Shown in pieces: positions 24,970 to 33,965 of a DNA stretch of 64,000 bases. The stretch comes from RPQJ01 sp963846885. Lineage in GTDB: Bacteria > Pseudomonadota > Gammaproteobacteria > Steroidobacterales > Steroidobacteraceae. The stretch is taken from NCBI GenBank assembly GCA_963846885.1, contig CAWJXS010000023.1:1-64000 (forward strand), in the 5' to 3' direction. The notes under the pieces are model-generated. The model saw only the letters and a program-made list of their open reading frames with translations. It did no database searches and was not told the DNA's origin. A program made the translations under genes and the position numbers. The first letter of the stretch is position 1, and every line of letters begins with the position of its first letter.

Positions 24970-25962
24970 ATGCAACAGGCCCCGCTCGACCTGCGCGTCA
25001 TCTCCGGCGCTGAACTGCGCGAGTTGCTGCCCTTCGACCAGTGCGTCGCCGCGGTCGAGCAGGCGATGCGCGGCGTGAGTGCCGGCCAGGTGCTGATGCC
25101 GCTCCGGCAGTTCATGCCCCTGCCCGCGGGCAAGCTCGCCTGGATGCCGGGGTACCTCGGCGATCCCGAATGTTTCGGCATCAAGCTGCTGAGCCTGTTT
25201 CCGGGCAACCCGCAGGTGGGGCTGTCGTCGCACGTCGGGCTCTATGTGCTGTACGAATCCGCGCACGGGCGGCCCATCGCGATCATGGAGGCGAGCGCGC
25301 TCACCGCCATTCGCACGGCCGCGGCCAGCGTCGTGGCGAGCAGGGTCCTCGCGCGAGCCGATTCGACGACACTCGCCGTGATCGGCACGGGCGAAGAAGC
25401 CCGCTCGCACATCGACGCCTTCCAGGCCGTGCGGCCGTTCGCCAGGGTGATCGTCTGGGGCCGGCGCGAGGAGGCTGCGCACGCGCTCGCGGAACACGCC
25501 CGTCGTGCAGGTTGCGCGCAGGTCGAGGTGGCTGCCTCAGTCGCTGCAGCCGCCGCCGAGGCGGACGTGATCTGCACGGTGACAGGGTCGCCCACGGCGC
25601 TGCTGTTCGGGCGCGACGTGCGCCCGGGCACGCACTTGTGCCTCGTCGGCGCGTCGATCCCGTCGTCGCGCGAAGTGGACGACGACCTCGTCGCGCGGTC
25701 GCGCTATTTCGTCGACTACCGCGGCAGCGCGCTGGCGCAGGCGGGCGAACTGCTCGACGCGATGAAAGCCGGCAGGGTGACGGAGGCGCACATCGTCGGT
25801 GAAATCGGTGAGGTGCTGAGCGGCACCGTCGCGGGACGCTTGGCCGCCGCCGACGTGACTGTCTACAAATCGCTGGGCGTCGCGGCGCAGGACCTGGTGA
25901 GCGCGCTGGTGGTGTATCGCAACGCACTCGCACGTGGGCTGGGGACGACGGCCACGCTGTAA
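24970..25962 (+). CDS. Ornithine cyclodeaminase / mu-crystallin family dehydrogenase
   Basis: A 330-residue NAD(P)-dependent enzyme of the ornithine cyclodeaminase/alanine dehydrogenase/mu-crystallin family. The N-terminal substrate domain carries MPLRQFMPLPAGKLAWMPGY and GIKLLSLFPGNP. The TAIRTAAASVVASRVLAR helix precedes the Rossmann motif VIGTGEEARSHIDA (about residues 138-151). Then VGASIPSSREVDDDLV and the C-terminal VTVYKSLGVAAQDL. Reaction not decidable from sequence: cyclodeamination of ornithine or reduction of cyclic imines/alpha-imino acids. Monocistronic between a terminator and a convergent gene. Confidence 0.85.
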   Translation: MQQAPLDLRVISGAELRELLPFDQCVAAVEQAMRGVSAGQVLMPLRQFMPLPAGKLAWMPGYLGDPECFGIKLLSLFPGNPQVGLSSHVGLYVLYESAHGRPIAIMEASALTAIRTAAASVVASRVLARADSTTLAVIGTGEEARSHIDAFQAVRPFARVIVWGRREEAAHALAEHARRAGCAQVEVAASVAAAAAEADVICTVTGSPTALLFGRDVRPGTHLCLVGASIPSSREVDDDLVARSRYFVDYRGSALAQAGELLDAMKAGRVTEAHIVGEIGEVLSGTVAGRLAAADVTVYKSLGVAAQDLVSALVVYRNALARGLGTTATL

Positions 25963-26031
25963 GCGTTCCTGGGCCGGAAGAAAACCGGCAGCGGCGCCGT
26001 CCCTGGCACCGCCACCGATACTCACTGGACG

Positions 26032-27405
26032 TCAGCTGCGCGGCGACGAAGGCTTGGCGGAGCCATCCCCGCGACCCTGGTGCGACTTGCGCCGCAGGTA
26101 CGTGACTTGCTCGCCGACGTCCGCGTCGCCGATCTCCTCGCGCGCGGCCAGACGCGACTGCATGCGCTGCGAGCCGTAAGCCGAGGCTTTCGCGAACATC
26201 GCCTCGTCACGCCGCTCTGCCAGCTTGCGCAGTTCGACGACCACCGCGGCGATCCACGGGTTGTCGACGCCGAGTTTTTCGGCCTTGCGCAGCAGGCGCA
26301 TCACCGTGTCCCAGTCGCCGGCCATCGCCGCGCGCCGCGCCTTGACCTGCAGGTCGGCCGCCTCGAGCTCGCTCATGCGGCGCAGGACCAGTTCGTCGTC
26401 GCTGATCGCGCCGAAGGCAGAGGCGGGCAACACGGGCAGCGCGCACGCCTGCGGCTGGATCGCGCGCGGCTCGCCATCGATGCCGGTGTAGCGCAACGCA
26501 ATCGTGCCGAGCGTGACGCCGGCGGCATGCCCCTCGCCAGCGGCGACGAGCTTCTTCGGCACCTTGAAACGCAGCACCGCCCAGGCTTCGCCACCGTACG
26601 CGAGGTCCGGCAGCCGCCATGCGGTGTCGCCGGCGGCGGCGTAGTCGTTGAGCATCGTCACCTTGACGCCCGGAGCCGTCTCGATCTGCAGCTCGAGCCG
26701 CCGGGCGCACAGGGCGTTCAACAGGTCGAACTCCTCGCGGAACGGATCCATGAGGTCGTCCGCCGACTCACCGTAATAGGACGCGCCGTGGCCCGCGCGC
26801 GCCATGCCGATCATCAGCTCTTCGTTGAAGCCGCTGCCGAGGCCGTACGTCGACGTGCCGATGCCGGCGCCCGCGAACTCGACGCATTGCTGCCAGATCG
26901 CCTGCGGCTCGACCAGCCCTGCGTTGGCGCAGCCGTCCGAAAGCAGGATCACGCGCGAGACGCTCTGTGGCGAGACGTACGGCAGCAGCGTGGCGACGCC
27001 TTGATGCCAGCCGCCGTGCAGGTTGGTGGAGCCGCCGTCCGCGATCTGGCGGATCGCGCGACGGATGACCTCGCGGCCGTCGCCGACCGGCACGGCCGGC
27101 ACCAGCGTGTCGACGTCGTCGTCGTACACGACCAGCGAGAGGCGGTCGGTGGGCAGCAGCCCGTCGAGCACGAACTCGGCGCAGCGCCGGGCCTCGGCCA
27201 GGGGCCGGCCCGACATGGAGCCCGAGCGGTCGATCACCAGCGACAGGTGAAGCGGATTGCGTTGCGGCAGCTCGGCCGGCGCGTCGGGCGCCTGCAGGCG
27301 GACGAGGACTTCGAGCGTGTTGTCGTGCTCCGCGAGCAATGCGGGGCGCCGAGGCGTGGCGAGCAGGGTGGGCAGGGGAGGCTGTTGCTGTTTTTTATCG
27401 TTCAT
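26032..27405 (-). CDS. VWA-domain protein
   Basis: A 457-residue protein. ATG 27405 follows GGAGCGG; the frame continues upstream without a better start. The von Willebrand A domain (about residues 52-235) has a complete MIDAS metal site, DRSGSMSG (D59, S61, S63), with VYDDDVDTLVP and ILLSDGCANAG. Residues 260-360 are beta-rich, and the C-terminal 100 residues helical and charged. There is no signal peptide or membrane helix, so it is probably cytoplasmic, in contrast to secreted VWA-CTERM proteins. Partner unknown. Confidence 0.8.
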   Translation of the reverse strand: MNDKKQQQPPLPTLLATPRRPALLAEHDNTLEVLVRLQAPDAPAELPQRNPLHLSLVIDRSGSMSGRPLAEARRCAEFVLDGLLPTDRLSLVVYDDDVDTLVPAVPVGDGREVIRRAIRQIADGGSTNLHGGWHQGVATLLPYVSPQSVSRVILLSDGCANAGLVEPQAIWQQCVEFAGAGIGTSTYGLGSGFNEELMIGMARAGHGASYYGESADDLMDPFREEFDLLNALCARRLELQIETAPGVKVTMLNDYAAAGDTAWRLPDLAYGGEAWAVLRFKVPKKLVAAGEGHAAGVTLGTIALRYTGIDGEPRAIQPQACALPVLPASAFGAISDDELVLRRMSELEAADLQVKARRAAMAGDWDTVMRLLRKAEKLGVDNPWIAAVVVELRKLAERRDEAMFAKASAYGSQRMQSRLAAREEIGDADVGEQVTYLRRKSHQGRGDGSAKPSSPRS

Positions 27406-27560
27406 TGATCCGCTCCATGCGACGGGGTCTGGGCCGTCGTCGGAGCAGGGTGGCAGGCGCCAGGCTCGCTGGATGAGCCCCGGGGTCACTACCGATCCCA
27501 TTGCGGGGATCGGCGCCGTTAGAATCGTTCCGGTCACCCCGCCTCGATGGTGAAGCCCGC

Positions 27561-28106
27561 TTGGCCAGAATCCTGTTCCTGCATTACGGCGTCTACGGCC
27601 ACACCGAGAAGATCAGCGGCGTACTGCGCGACGAGGTCGTGCGGCTCGGCCACGAGGCCGAGGTGCGACCACTGGTCGATGGCCCGCAGGACGCAGCAAG
27701 CTTCGACGCGATCGTGATCGGCGCCAGCATCCGCCACGGCAAGCACAATCCGGCCGTGTATGCCTTCATCGACGAACACCGTGCGCTGCTCGATGGCAAG
27801 CCCAACGCGTTTTTCTCCGTGAGCCTGGTCGCGCGCAAGCCGCACAAGAACACGCCCGAGACGAACCCCTACATGCAGAAGTTCCTCGGCCTCACGACGT
27901 GGCGGCCGCGGCTGCTCGCCGTGTTTGGCGGCGTGCTCGACTACCAGCGGTATGGCCCGTTCGACCGCCACATCATCCGCTTCATCATGCGGCTCACCGG
28001 TGGCCCGATCGACCTGAACACGAACGTCGAATTCACGCCGTGGGACGAGGTGCGGCGCTTCGCCGGCCGCGTGGTGGCGCTGGCCGAGGGCAAGGCTGTT
28101 GCGTAA
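27561..28106 (+). CDS. hemG: Menaquinone-dependent protoporphyrinogen IX oxidase
   Basis: A 181-residue flavodoxin-fold protein, the same length as E. coli HemG. I use TTG 27561 because it gives LARILFLHYGVYGHTEKIS, whose phosphate loop (YGVYGHT) aligns with the flavodoxin start. Later motifs: GASIRHGKHNPAVYAFID, FSVSLVARKPHKNTPETN and GGVLDYQRYGPFDR, all typical of HemG. It oxidises protoporphyrinogen IX to protoporphyrin IX using quinone. The next gene overlaps by 8 nt and encodes a haem-type membrane protein, which fits a haem or electron-transport context. Confidence 0.85.
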   Translation: MARILFLHYGVYGHTEKISGVLRDEVVRLGHEAEVRPLVDGPQDAASFDAIVIGASIRHGKHNPAVYAFIDEHRALLDGKPNAFFSVSLVARKPHKNTPETNPYMQKFLGLTTWRPRLLAVFGGVLDYQRYGPFDRHIIRFIMRLTGGPIDLNTNVEFTPWDEVRRFAGRVVALAEGKAVA

Positions 28107-28560
28107 GGCGGGCGCGCCGTCGGGGCTCTCGCGGCGCGAGATCATCAACGCGCGCCTGCACGTCGTGGTGGCGCTGTTCGTGGTGTGGCTCGTCGCCACG
28201 AGCCCGTGGGTGTCGATGCTGCGCCGGATCCCGGTCGACGCGGGCTTCTTCGACTACGCGCACGTCGTGGTGGGCTGGCTCACGCTGGTGTGCGGCGTGC
28301 TCTACGCGATCTCAGTGGCTGGCGGCGGCAGGCTCAGGCAGTACCTGCCCGGCAAGACGGCGGGCATTGGCGGCGTCATCGAAGGACTGCTGCTGCTGGC
28401 GCTGCTCGCGACGGCCCTGACCGGCGCGCTATGGTTCTTCCTGCAGGGTTCGGCCGACGCCATCACCTGGCGCAGCCTGCACATCTACTCGGCGCGCGCG
28501 CTGATCGCCGTGGGCGTCGCGCACGTGGTGGCCGTGGCGGCGCACCTGCTCGACTTCTGA
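28099..28560 (+). CDS. Cytochrome b561-like four-helix membrane protein
   Basis: A 153-residue integral membrane protein with TTG start 28099 overlapping the hemG stop. Four hydrophobic segments (about residues 20-38, 52-75, 92-118, 130-150). His residues lie in helices (LHVVVALFVVW, YAHVVVGWL, LHIYSARALIAVGVAHVV) in the places where b561/DUF4405-type cytochromes bind haem b. It may pass electrons from HemG or another donor to quinone, but this is inference from context. Confidence 0.65.
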   Translation: MRKAGAPSGLSRREIINARLHVVVALFVVWLVATSPWVSMLRRIPVDAGFFDYAHVVVGWLTLVCGVLYAISVAGGGRLRQYLPGKTAGIGGVIEGLLLLALLATALTGALWFFLQGSADAITWRSLHIYSARALIAVGVAHVVAVAAHLLDF

Positions 28561-28565
28561 GGCTG

Positions 28566-28712
28566 TTAATCCCAGCCTTCCTTGCCCGGCTCCTGTTTCA
28601 TCAGCTTGCTGAATTTCACCTTCAGGTAAAAGCCCATCACGATGATGAACAGGATGACGCCGAGGCTCATCAGGCCGTAGTCGGTCGTGAACAGCAACGA
28701 GAATGCTTCCAT
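28566..28712 (-). CDS. DUF3149 small membrane protein
   Basis: A 48-residue protein. ATG 28712 has GGAG upstream (GTGGGAGCACCCG). One membrane helix (LMSLGVILFIIVMGFYLKV) follows MEAFSLLFTTDYG, with a charged C-terminal end (KFSKLMKQEPGKEGWD), the DUF3149 pattern. Function unknown. The 178 bp to the penicillin-acylase start carry divergent promoters; TATATAGT at about 28806 next to CCCGC-AAT-GCGGG is the only motif I see. Confidence 0.75.
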   Translation of the reverse strand: MEAFSLLFTTDYGLMSLGVILFIIVMGFYLKVKFSKLMKQEPGKEGWD

Positions 28713-28890
28713 CGGGTGCTCCCACGAAACAATGACCACACAATGCGGAGCACAGTAGTCCGGCAGACTCGTCCCGAACAATGGTGAAACCCGCAATGCG
28801 GGGTATATAGTCGGACGGTGCAGGGCGAGGCGGAACTTGCCCTGCTGCCAACAGTGAATTTGCCGCAGACTCGCGGTTGAAGGGGGAAAA

Positions 28891-31337
28891 ATGAAAAGAT
28901 TGCGTGTATTCGCAACGGGCATCGTTGCGGCATCTGTGTTCGCGCTGGGTATTGCACCCGCGGTCGCGAGGAACGACAAGGTCCATTACGACGCGCAGAT
29001 CCTGCGCACGTCCTACGGAATCCCGCACATCCAGGCCACCGATTGGGGCAGCCTGGGCTACGGCTACGGTTATGCGTTCGCGCAGGACAACGTCTGCGTG
29101 CTGGCCCGCGAGGTGTTGGCGGCGAACGGCACGCAATCGCGCTACTTTGGCAGCGCGACGCTGGCTTCGGACTGGGTCTACAAGATGGTCAACGCCGATG
29201 CGCGCGTGGACGTCGCCTGGGCCGCTGTCGACCAGGAGACGCGTGACCTGCTCACCGGTTACGCCGACGGCTACAACCGCTATCTGCGCGACACCGGCGT
29301 GGGCGCCCTGGCGGCGGATTGCCGCGGGCAGGCCTGGGTGCAGCCGATCGACCGGCAAGGACGTCGATGAAGGTGCTGCGCAAGCTGCTGGTGCGCGCAG
29401 GCACCGGGCAACTTCGTCAATTCGCTGGTCGGCTGCCGCGCCGCCGGCGTGTCGTGGCCGCAGGCCGACGTCGACTGCGCGCCGAGCCCATGCTGCCGAC
29501 GGCGGCCGCTGCCGCGACGCCGCGGCGCGTGATCGACCCGGCCGAGCTGCCCGACTTCAGCCCGGAGCGTTTCGGCAGCAATGCGGTCGGCCTCGGCAGC
29601 GACCTCACGGGAGGCGCCGGCGCATTGCTCGGCAACCCGCACTTCCCGTGGTTCGGCATCGAACGCTTCTACGCGGTGCACCTGACGATCCCCGGCCGCT
29701 ACGACGTCGATGGGCGCGTCGATCTACGGCTTCCCGCTGGTCAACATCGGCTTCAACCGCAACGTGGCCTGGAGCCATACGGTCTCGACGGCACGCCGCT
29801 TCGTGCTGCGCGAACTGGCGCATCGCGCCGGGGAAGCCGACGTCGTACGTCGTACGACGGCGCAGGTGCGTCGCCGATGCAGCCCGAGACGGTGACGCGT
29901 CGACGTGCGGCTGGCCGACGGCAGCGTGGTGCCGACGAGCCACACCTTCTGGCAGACGCAGTTCGGGCCGGTCGCTGGTGCCGGCCGCCGCTGCGGCGTG
30001 GACCACGACGCGCGCCTACGCGCTCACCGATGTGAACCTGGAAAACACGCGTGCCTTCCGCCAGTACCGCGAGATGGGCACGGCGCGAAACCTCGACGAG
30101 TTCGCCGCAGCGCTGCGCACGTCACGTCGGCCTGCCCTGGGTGAACACGATCGCCGCCGACAGCGCGGGCAATGCCTTCTACGGCGACATCGGCTCGATG
30201 CCGAACGCCTCGAACGCCAAGCTCGCCGCCTGCATCAAGCCGGGCGTTGTCGCAGGCGCTGGCCGCGCTGCGCGCCTGTACGCGCTGGACGGCTCGACCT
30301 CGGCCTGCGACCTCGGCACCGATGCCGACGCGCCCGAACCCGGCATTTTCGGCGCGGGCAACATGCCGGGGCTGATGCGCCGCGACTTCGTGCAGAACTC
30401 CAACGACAGCTACTGGCTGGCGAACCCTGCGGCGCGGCTGGAAGGCTTTTCGCAGCATCATCGGCGCCGACGAGAACCGCGCCGCAGGGTTTCCGCACGC
30501 GGCTCGGCATCACGCAGATCCGCGACCGCCAGGCCGGCAGCGACGGGTTGCCTGGCAACGGCTTCGGTCGCCAGTGGCTGCAGGACGTGCTGCTACGGCA
30601 ACCGCCACTACAGCGCCGAGATCATGCTGGACGGCGTACTGCAGCTTTGTGCGCTCGCAGAGCCACGACCGTCGTGGTCGGCGGCGCAGCCGGTCGAGCG
30701 TGGCACCGGCGTGTGCCGTGCTTGCGCGCCTGGGACCGCCGCAACAACGCCGCGAGCGTGGGGGCGCATGTCTGGACCGAGCTGTGGCGCGCGTGGCGGC
30801 ATCGCCGGCTCGGCCTGCCGTCGGTCGGCACGTCTATGCCGTGCCATTCGACGCGGCCGACCCGGTGAACACGCCGCGCGGCCTGAACACGGCGAACGCC
30901 GCGCGTCGTGACGCGCGTGATGAGCGAGCTCGGCGCGACGGTGAAGTTCTTCGCCGACAACGGCATCCCGCTCGACCGGCCGTGGGGAGAGGTGCACTTC
31001 GACACCCGCAACGGTGAGCGCATCCCGATGCACGGCGGCTCGGGCGTCTCGGGCGTGTACAACGCGATCACTGCCGTCGACCCTGGTGCCGAACGTCGGC
31101 TAGCACGCCCATCCTCGGCGGCTCGAGCTACATCCAGTCGGTGACGTTCACGCCCAGCGGGCCCGGACGCGCGCGCGGTGGTGACGTACTCGCAGTCCAC
31201 CGACCCGGCGAACCCGAACTACGCGGACCATGACGCGGCTGTTCTCGAACTACGGCTGGGTGACGCTGCCGTTCGCCGAGGGTGAGATCCGGCGTGATCC
31301 GAATCTGAAGGTGCTTAAGTTGCGCGAAAAGCGCTGA
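28891..31337 (+). pseudogene. Penicillin acylase family protein, broken by about a dozen indels
   Basis: ATG 28891 with AGGGGG upstream and a signal peptide (FATGIVAASVFALGIAPAVA). The N-terminal 150 residues are in one frame (SYGIPHIQATDWGSLGYGYG, FAQDNVCVLAREVL), as in Ntn-hydrolase penicillin/AHL acylases. From about 29355 onward the protein continues, but the frame changes roughly every 20-240 bp; pieces such as FSPERFGSNAVGLGSD, GFPLVNIGFNRNVAWSHTVS, YGDIGSMPNAS and FFADNGIPLDRPWGEVHFD appear in order in all three frames. No in-frame nonsense substitution is needed to explain it. Ends at TGA 31335-31337. Confidence 0.8.
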
Positions 31338-31343
31338 GAGGGT

Positions 31344-31408
31344 GCGGGTGAGGGTGACGAAACCCTCACCCGCGCTTCGTGCAACCTCTCCCCGCGAGCG
31401 GGAGAGGT
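31344..31408. repeat. REP-like double hairpin between convergent genes
   Basis: GCGGGTGAGGGT and ACCCTCACCCGC (31344-31355, 31362-31373) pair perfectly over 12 bp, and ACCTCTCCC with GGGAGAGGT (31384-31392, 31400-31408) over 9 bp. The same CTCTCCC/GGGTGAGGG vocabulary recurs at 47.6 kb. It lies between the ends of the acylase and ahpF and may act as a bidirectional terminator or REP/BIME element. Confidence 0.6.
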
Positions 31409-31412
31409 GAAT

Positions 31413-33011
31413 TCACGCCGCGGCGGCTGCGCCCGTGGCAGCCACCGGCACGCGGATCAGGTGATCGAACGCGCTGAGCGCCGCCTTCGAGCCTTCGCCC
31501 ATCGCGATGATGATCTGCTTGTACGGCACCGTCGTGGCGTCGCCGGCCGCGAACACGCCCGGCAAGGAGGTCTGGCCCCTGGCGTCGACCTCGATCTCGC
31601 CGCGCGGAGAGAGCGCGACCGTGCCCTTCAGCCAGTCGGTGTTGGGCAGCAGGCCGATCTGCACGAACACACCTTCGAGCTCGACGCGATGGCTCTCGCC
31701 CGAAGCGCGGTCCTTGTAGCTCAGCGCGCTCACCTTGCCGTCGGTGCCGTGCACTTCGGTGGTCTGCGCCGAGACGATGACGCGCACGTTCGGCAGGCTG
31801 CGGAGCTTCCGCTGCAGCACCTCGTCGGCGCGGAGCTTGCCGTCGAACTCGATCAGCGTGACGTGGGCCACGATGCCGGCGAGGTCGATCGCGGCTTCGA
31901 CGCCCGAGTTGCCGCCGCCGACCACCGCCACGCGCTTGCCCTTGAACAACGGGCCGTCGCAGTGCGGGCAGTAGGCCACGCCCTTGCCGGAGTATTCCTT
32001 CTCGCCCGGCACGTTCATCTGGCGCCAGCGCGCACCGGTGGAAATGATCACCGTGCGGCTCTTCAGCGCGGCGCCGCTCTCGAGCTTGACCGTGAAGAAG
32101 CCGTCGTCACCCGCCGGCTCGAGCGCTGCCGCGCGCTGCAGGTTCATGATGTCGACGTCGTAGTGCTTGACGTGTTCTTCGAGCGCTGCCGCGAGCTTCG
32201 GGCCTTCGGTCGCCTTCACCGAGATGAAGTTCTCGATGCCGAGCGTGTCCATGACCTGGCCGCCGAAGCGGTCGGCCACGACGCCGGTGCGGATGCCCTT
32301 GCGCGCCGCATAGATCGCCGCGGACGAGCCCGCCGGGCCGCCGCCCACGACGAGCACGTCGAACGGATCCTTCGCGTCGATCTGCGCCGCTGCGCGTTCG
32401 CCGGCGCGGGTGTCGACCTTGGCCAGGATTTCCTCGAGGCTGATGCGGCCCTGGTTGAACTCCACGCCGTTCAGGAACACGAACGGCACGGCCATGACCT
32501 GGCGGCTTTCGACTTCCTGCTGGAACAGCGCGCCGTCGATCATCGTGGTGCGCACGCGCGGGTTCAGCACCGCCATGAGGTTGAGCGACTGCACGACCTC
32601 GGGGCAGTTGTGGCACGAGAGCGAGATGAAGATCTCGAAGTTGTAGTCGCCCTCGAGCGCCTTGATCTGCTCGATCACGGCGTCGTCGACCTTGGGCGGA
32701 TAACCGCCGGCCTGCAGCAGCGCGAGCACCAGCGACGTGAACTCGTGTCCCATCGGGATGCCGGCGAAGTCGATCCCCATGTCCGCGCCGGAACGCGTGA
32801 TCCGGAACGACGGCGTGCGCCGGCCCGCCGGGACGTCGTTGCCGCGGACTTCGCGGTAGCTGATGAGGCTGGACAGCGGCGCGATCTCGCGCAGCAGCTC
32901 CTGCATCTCGCGCGCCGCGTCAGTGTCGTCGAGCGCGGCGACGATCTCGATCGGCTGCGTGAGCCGGCCGAGGTAGCCCTGGAGTTGTTCCTTGATGTCT
33001 GCGTCGAGCAT
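31413..33011 (-). CDS. ahpF: Alkyl hydroperoxide reductase subunit F
   Basis: A 532-residue FAD-dependent NAD(P)H:disulfide reductase that reduces AhpC. The N-terminal double thioredoxin fold has the CHNC pair C133/C136; the FAD motif VVGGGPAGSSAA is at about 221-232, the active-site pair CPHC at C348/C351, and the NAD(P)H site GGGNSGVEAAID follows. The C-terminal FAD motif is GVFAAGDATTVPYKQI. All match E. coli AhpF closely. Start ATG 33011. An OxyR-type site lies 70-105 bp upstream. Confidence 0.96.
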   Translation of the reverse strand: MLDADIKEQLQGYLGRLTQPIEIVAALDDTDAAREMQELLREIAPLSSLISYREVRGNDVPAGRRTPSFRITRSGADMGIDFAGIPMGHEFTSLVLALLQAGGYPPKVDDAVIEQIKALEGDYNFEIFISLSCHNCPEVVQSLNLMAVLNPRVRTTMIDGALFQQEVESRQVMAVPFVFLNGVEFNQGRISLEEILAKVDTRAGERAAAQIDAKDPFDVLVVGGGPAGSSAAIYAARKGIRTGVVADRFGGQVMDTLGIENFISVKATEGPKLAAALEEHVKHYDVDIMNLQRAAALEPAGDDGFFTVKLESGAALKSRTVIISTGARWRQMNVPGEKEYSGKGVAYCPHCDGPLFKGKRVAVVGGGNSGVEAAIDLAGIVAHVTLIEFDGKLRADEVLQRKLRSLPNVRVIVSAQTTEVHGTDGKVSALSYKDRASGESHRVELEGVFVQIGLLPNTDWLKGTVALSPRGEIEVDARGQTSLPGVFAAGDATTVPYKQIIIAMGEGSKAALSAFDHLIRVPVAATGAAAAA

Positions 33012-33079
33012 GGCGTCGCTACCCTTGGTGGCAGTGTGTGAACTGGCGGCCAGTGTGCCCCCGTCTGTCCGGCCAACCA

Positions 33080-33116
33080 ACAGAACTTGCCGATGTCCCC
33101 GATAGGGTAGCCCTAT
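33080..33116 (-). promoter_or_regulatory. Predicted OxyR site upstream of ahpF
   Basis: Read on the minus strand, the quarter sites are ATAG, CTAT, ATCG, CTGT at exact 7-bp spacings (37 bp). The OxyR consensus is ATAG-N7-CTAT-N7-ATAG-N7-CTAT; the half nearest ahpC (33102-33116) is perfect, the half nearest ahpF has one mismatch per quarter. Confidence 0.7.
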
Positions 33117-33144
33117 GAGGTGCAAGGCACCGCGTGCCCCCTAA

Positions 33145-33179
33145 GAAAAAGGCCCCACCGGCACGGGGCAGGTGGGGCC
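33145..33179 (-). terminator. Intrinsic terminator of ahpC
   Basis: On the minus strand GGCCCCACC (33179-33171) and GGTGGGGCC (33159-33151) form a 9-bp stem followed by TTTTTC, about 50 bp after the ahpC stop. It separates ahpC from the ahpF promoter. Confidence 0.85.
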
Positions 33180-33231
33180 AGTCGAGGAGCACGGACGCGC
33201 CTCGCAGGGGGAGAGCGGAAAAGCGGACCGG

Positions 33232-33795
33232 TTAGATCTTGCCGACCAGTTCGAGCGACGGCTTCAGCGTCTTCGCGCCGTCGTTCCACTTGGCCGGGCA
33301 GACTTCGCCCGGGTGCGCGGCAACGTACTGGGCGGCCTTCAGCTTGCGCAGCGTTTCCTTGACGTCACGCGCGATCGCGTTGTCGTGGATCTCGAGCGTC
33401 TTGATGGTGCCGCTGGGGTCGACCACGAACGTGCCGCGCAGCGCGAGGCCGGCCTCGTCGATGTGCACGCCGAAGCCGCGCGTCAGGGTGTGCGTCGGGT
33501 CGCCGACCAGCGGGAACTTGGCCTTGCCGACGGCGGGGGAAGTCTCGTGCCACACCTTGTGCGAGAAGTGCGTGTCGGTGGTGACGATGTAGACCTCGGC
33601 GCCGAGCTTCTGGAATTCGGCATAGTTGTCGGCGGCGTCTTCGACTTCGGTCGGGCAGTTGAAGGTGAAGGCGGCCGGCATGAAGATCACGACGGACCAC
33701 TTGCCCTTCATCGATTCGTTGCTGACTTCGACGAACTTACCGTTGTGGAAAGCCTGCGTCTTGAACGCCGGGACGAGGGTGTTGATCAACGACAT
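33232..33795 (-). CDS. ahpC: Alkyl hydroperoxide reductase subunit C (2-Cys peroxiredoxin)
   Basis: A 187-residue typical 2-Cys peroxiredoxin reducing H2O2, organic peroxides and peroxynitrite. Peroxidatic C47 sits in PAAFTFNCPTE, resolving C166 in HPGEVCPAKW, and the C-terminus SLELVGKI matches E. coli (187 residues). Start ATG 33795. Transcribed separately from ahpF with its own terminator and its own predicted OxyR site. Confidence 0.97.
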   Translation of the reverse strand: MSLINTLVPAFKTQAFHNGKFVEVSNESMKGKWSVVIFMPAAFTFNCPTEVEDAADNYAEFQKLGAEVYIVTTDTHFSHKVWHETSPAVGKAKFPLVGDPTHTLTRGFGVHIDEAGLALRGTFVVDPSGTIKTLEIHDNAIARDVKETLRKLKAAQYVAAHPGEVCPAKWNDGAKTLKPSLELVGKI

Positions 33796-33875
33796 GGGTG
33801 TCTCCAGGTTGGAAATTGGGCCGGGCTTGGCTGCTCGAATGGCGGCATTGTCCGGGGTTCTGGCCCTGCCGGCCA

Positions 33876-33912
33876 ATAGAACCTTCTGCGCCGCCTGATA
33901 GGCTGCGCCTAT
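33876..33912 (-). promoter_or_regulatory. Predicted OxyR site upstream of ahpC
   Basis: On the minus strand: ATAG, CTAT, CGCA, CTAT with 7-bp spacings (37 bp), located 81-117 bp before the ahpC start. Three of four quarters are perfect against the OxyR consensus. Confidence 0.7.
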
Positions 33913-33965
33913 GGGCCGGGCGGGGTCCAGCCGGACCCGGCCCGCTCAACCTGGCATTGTAGAAT

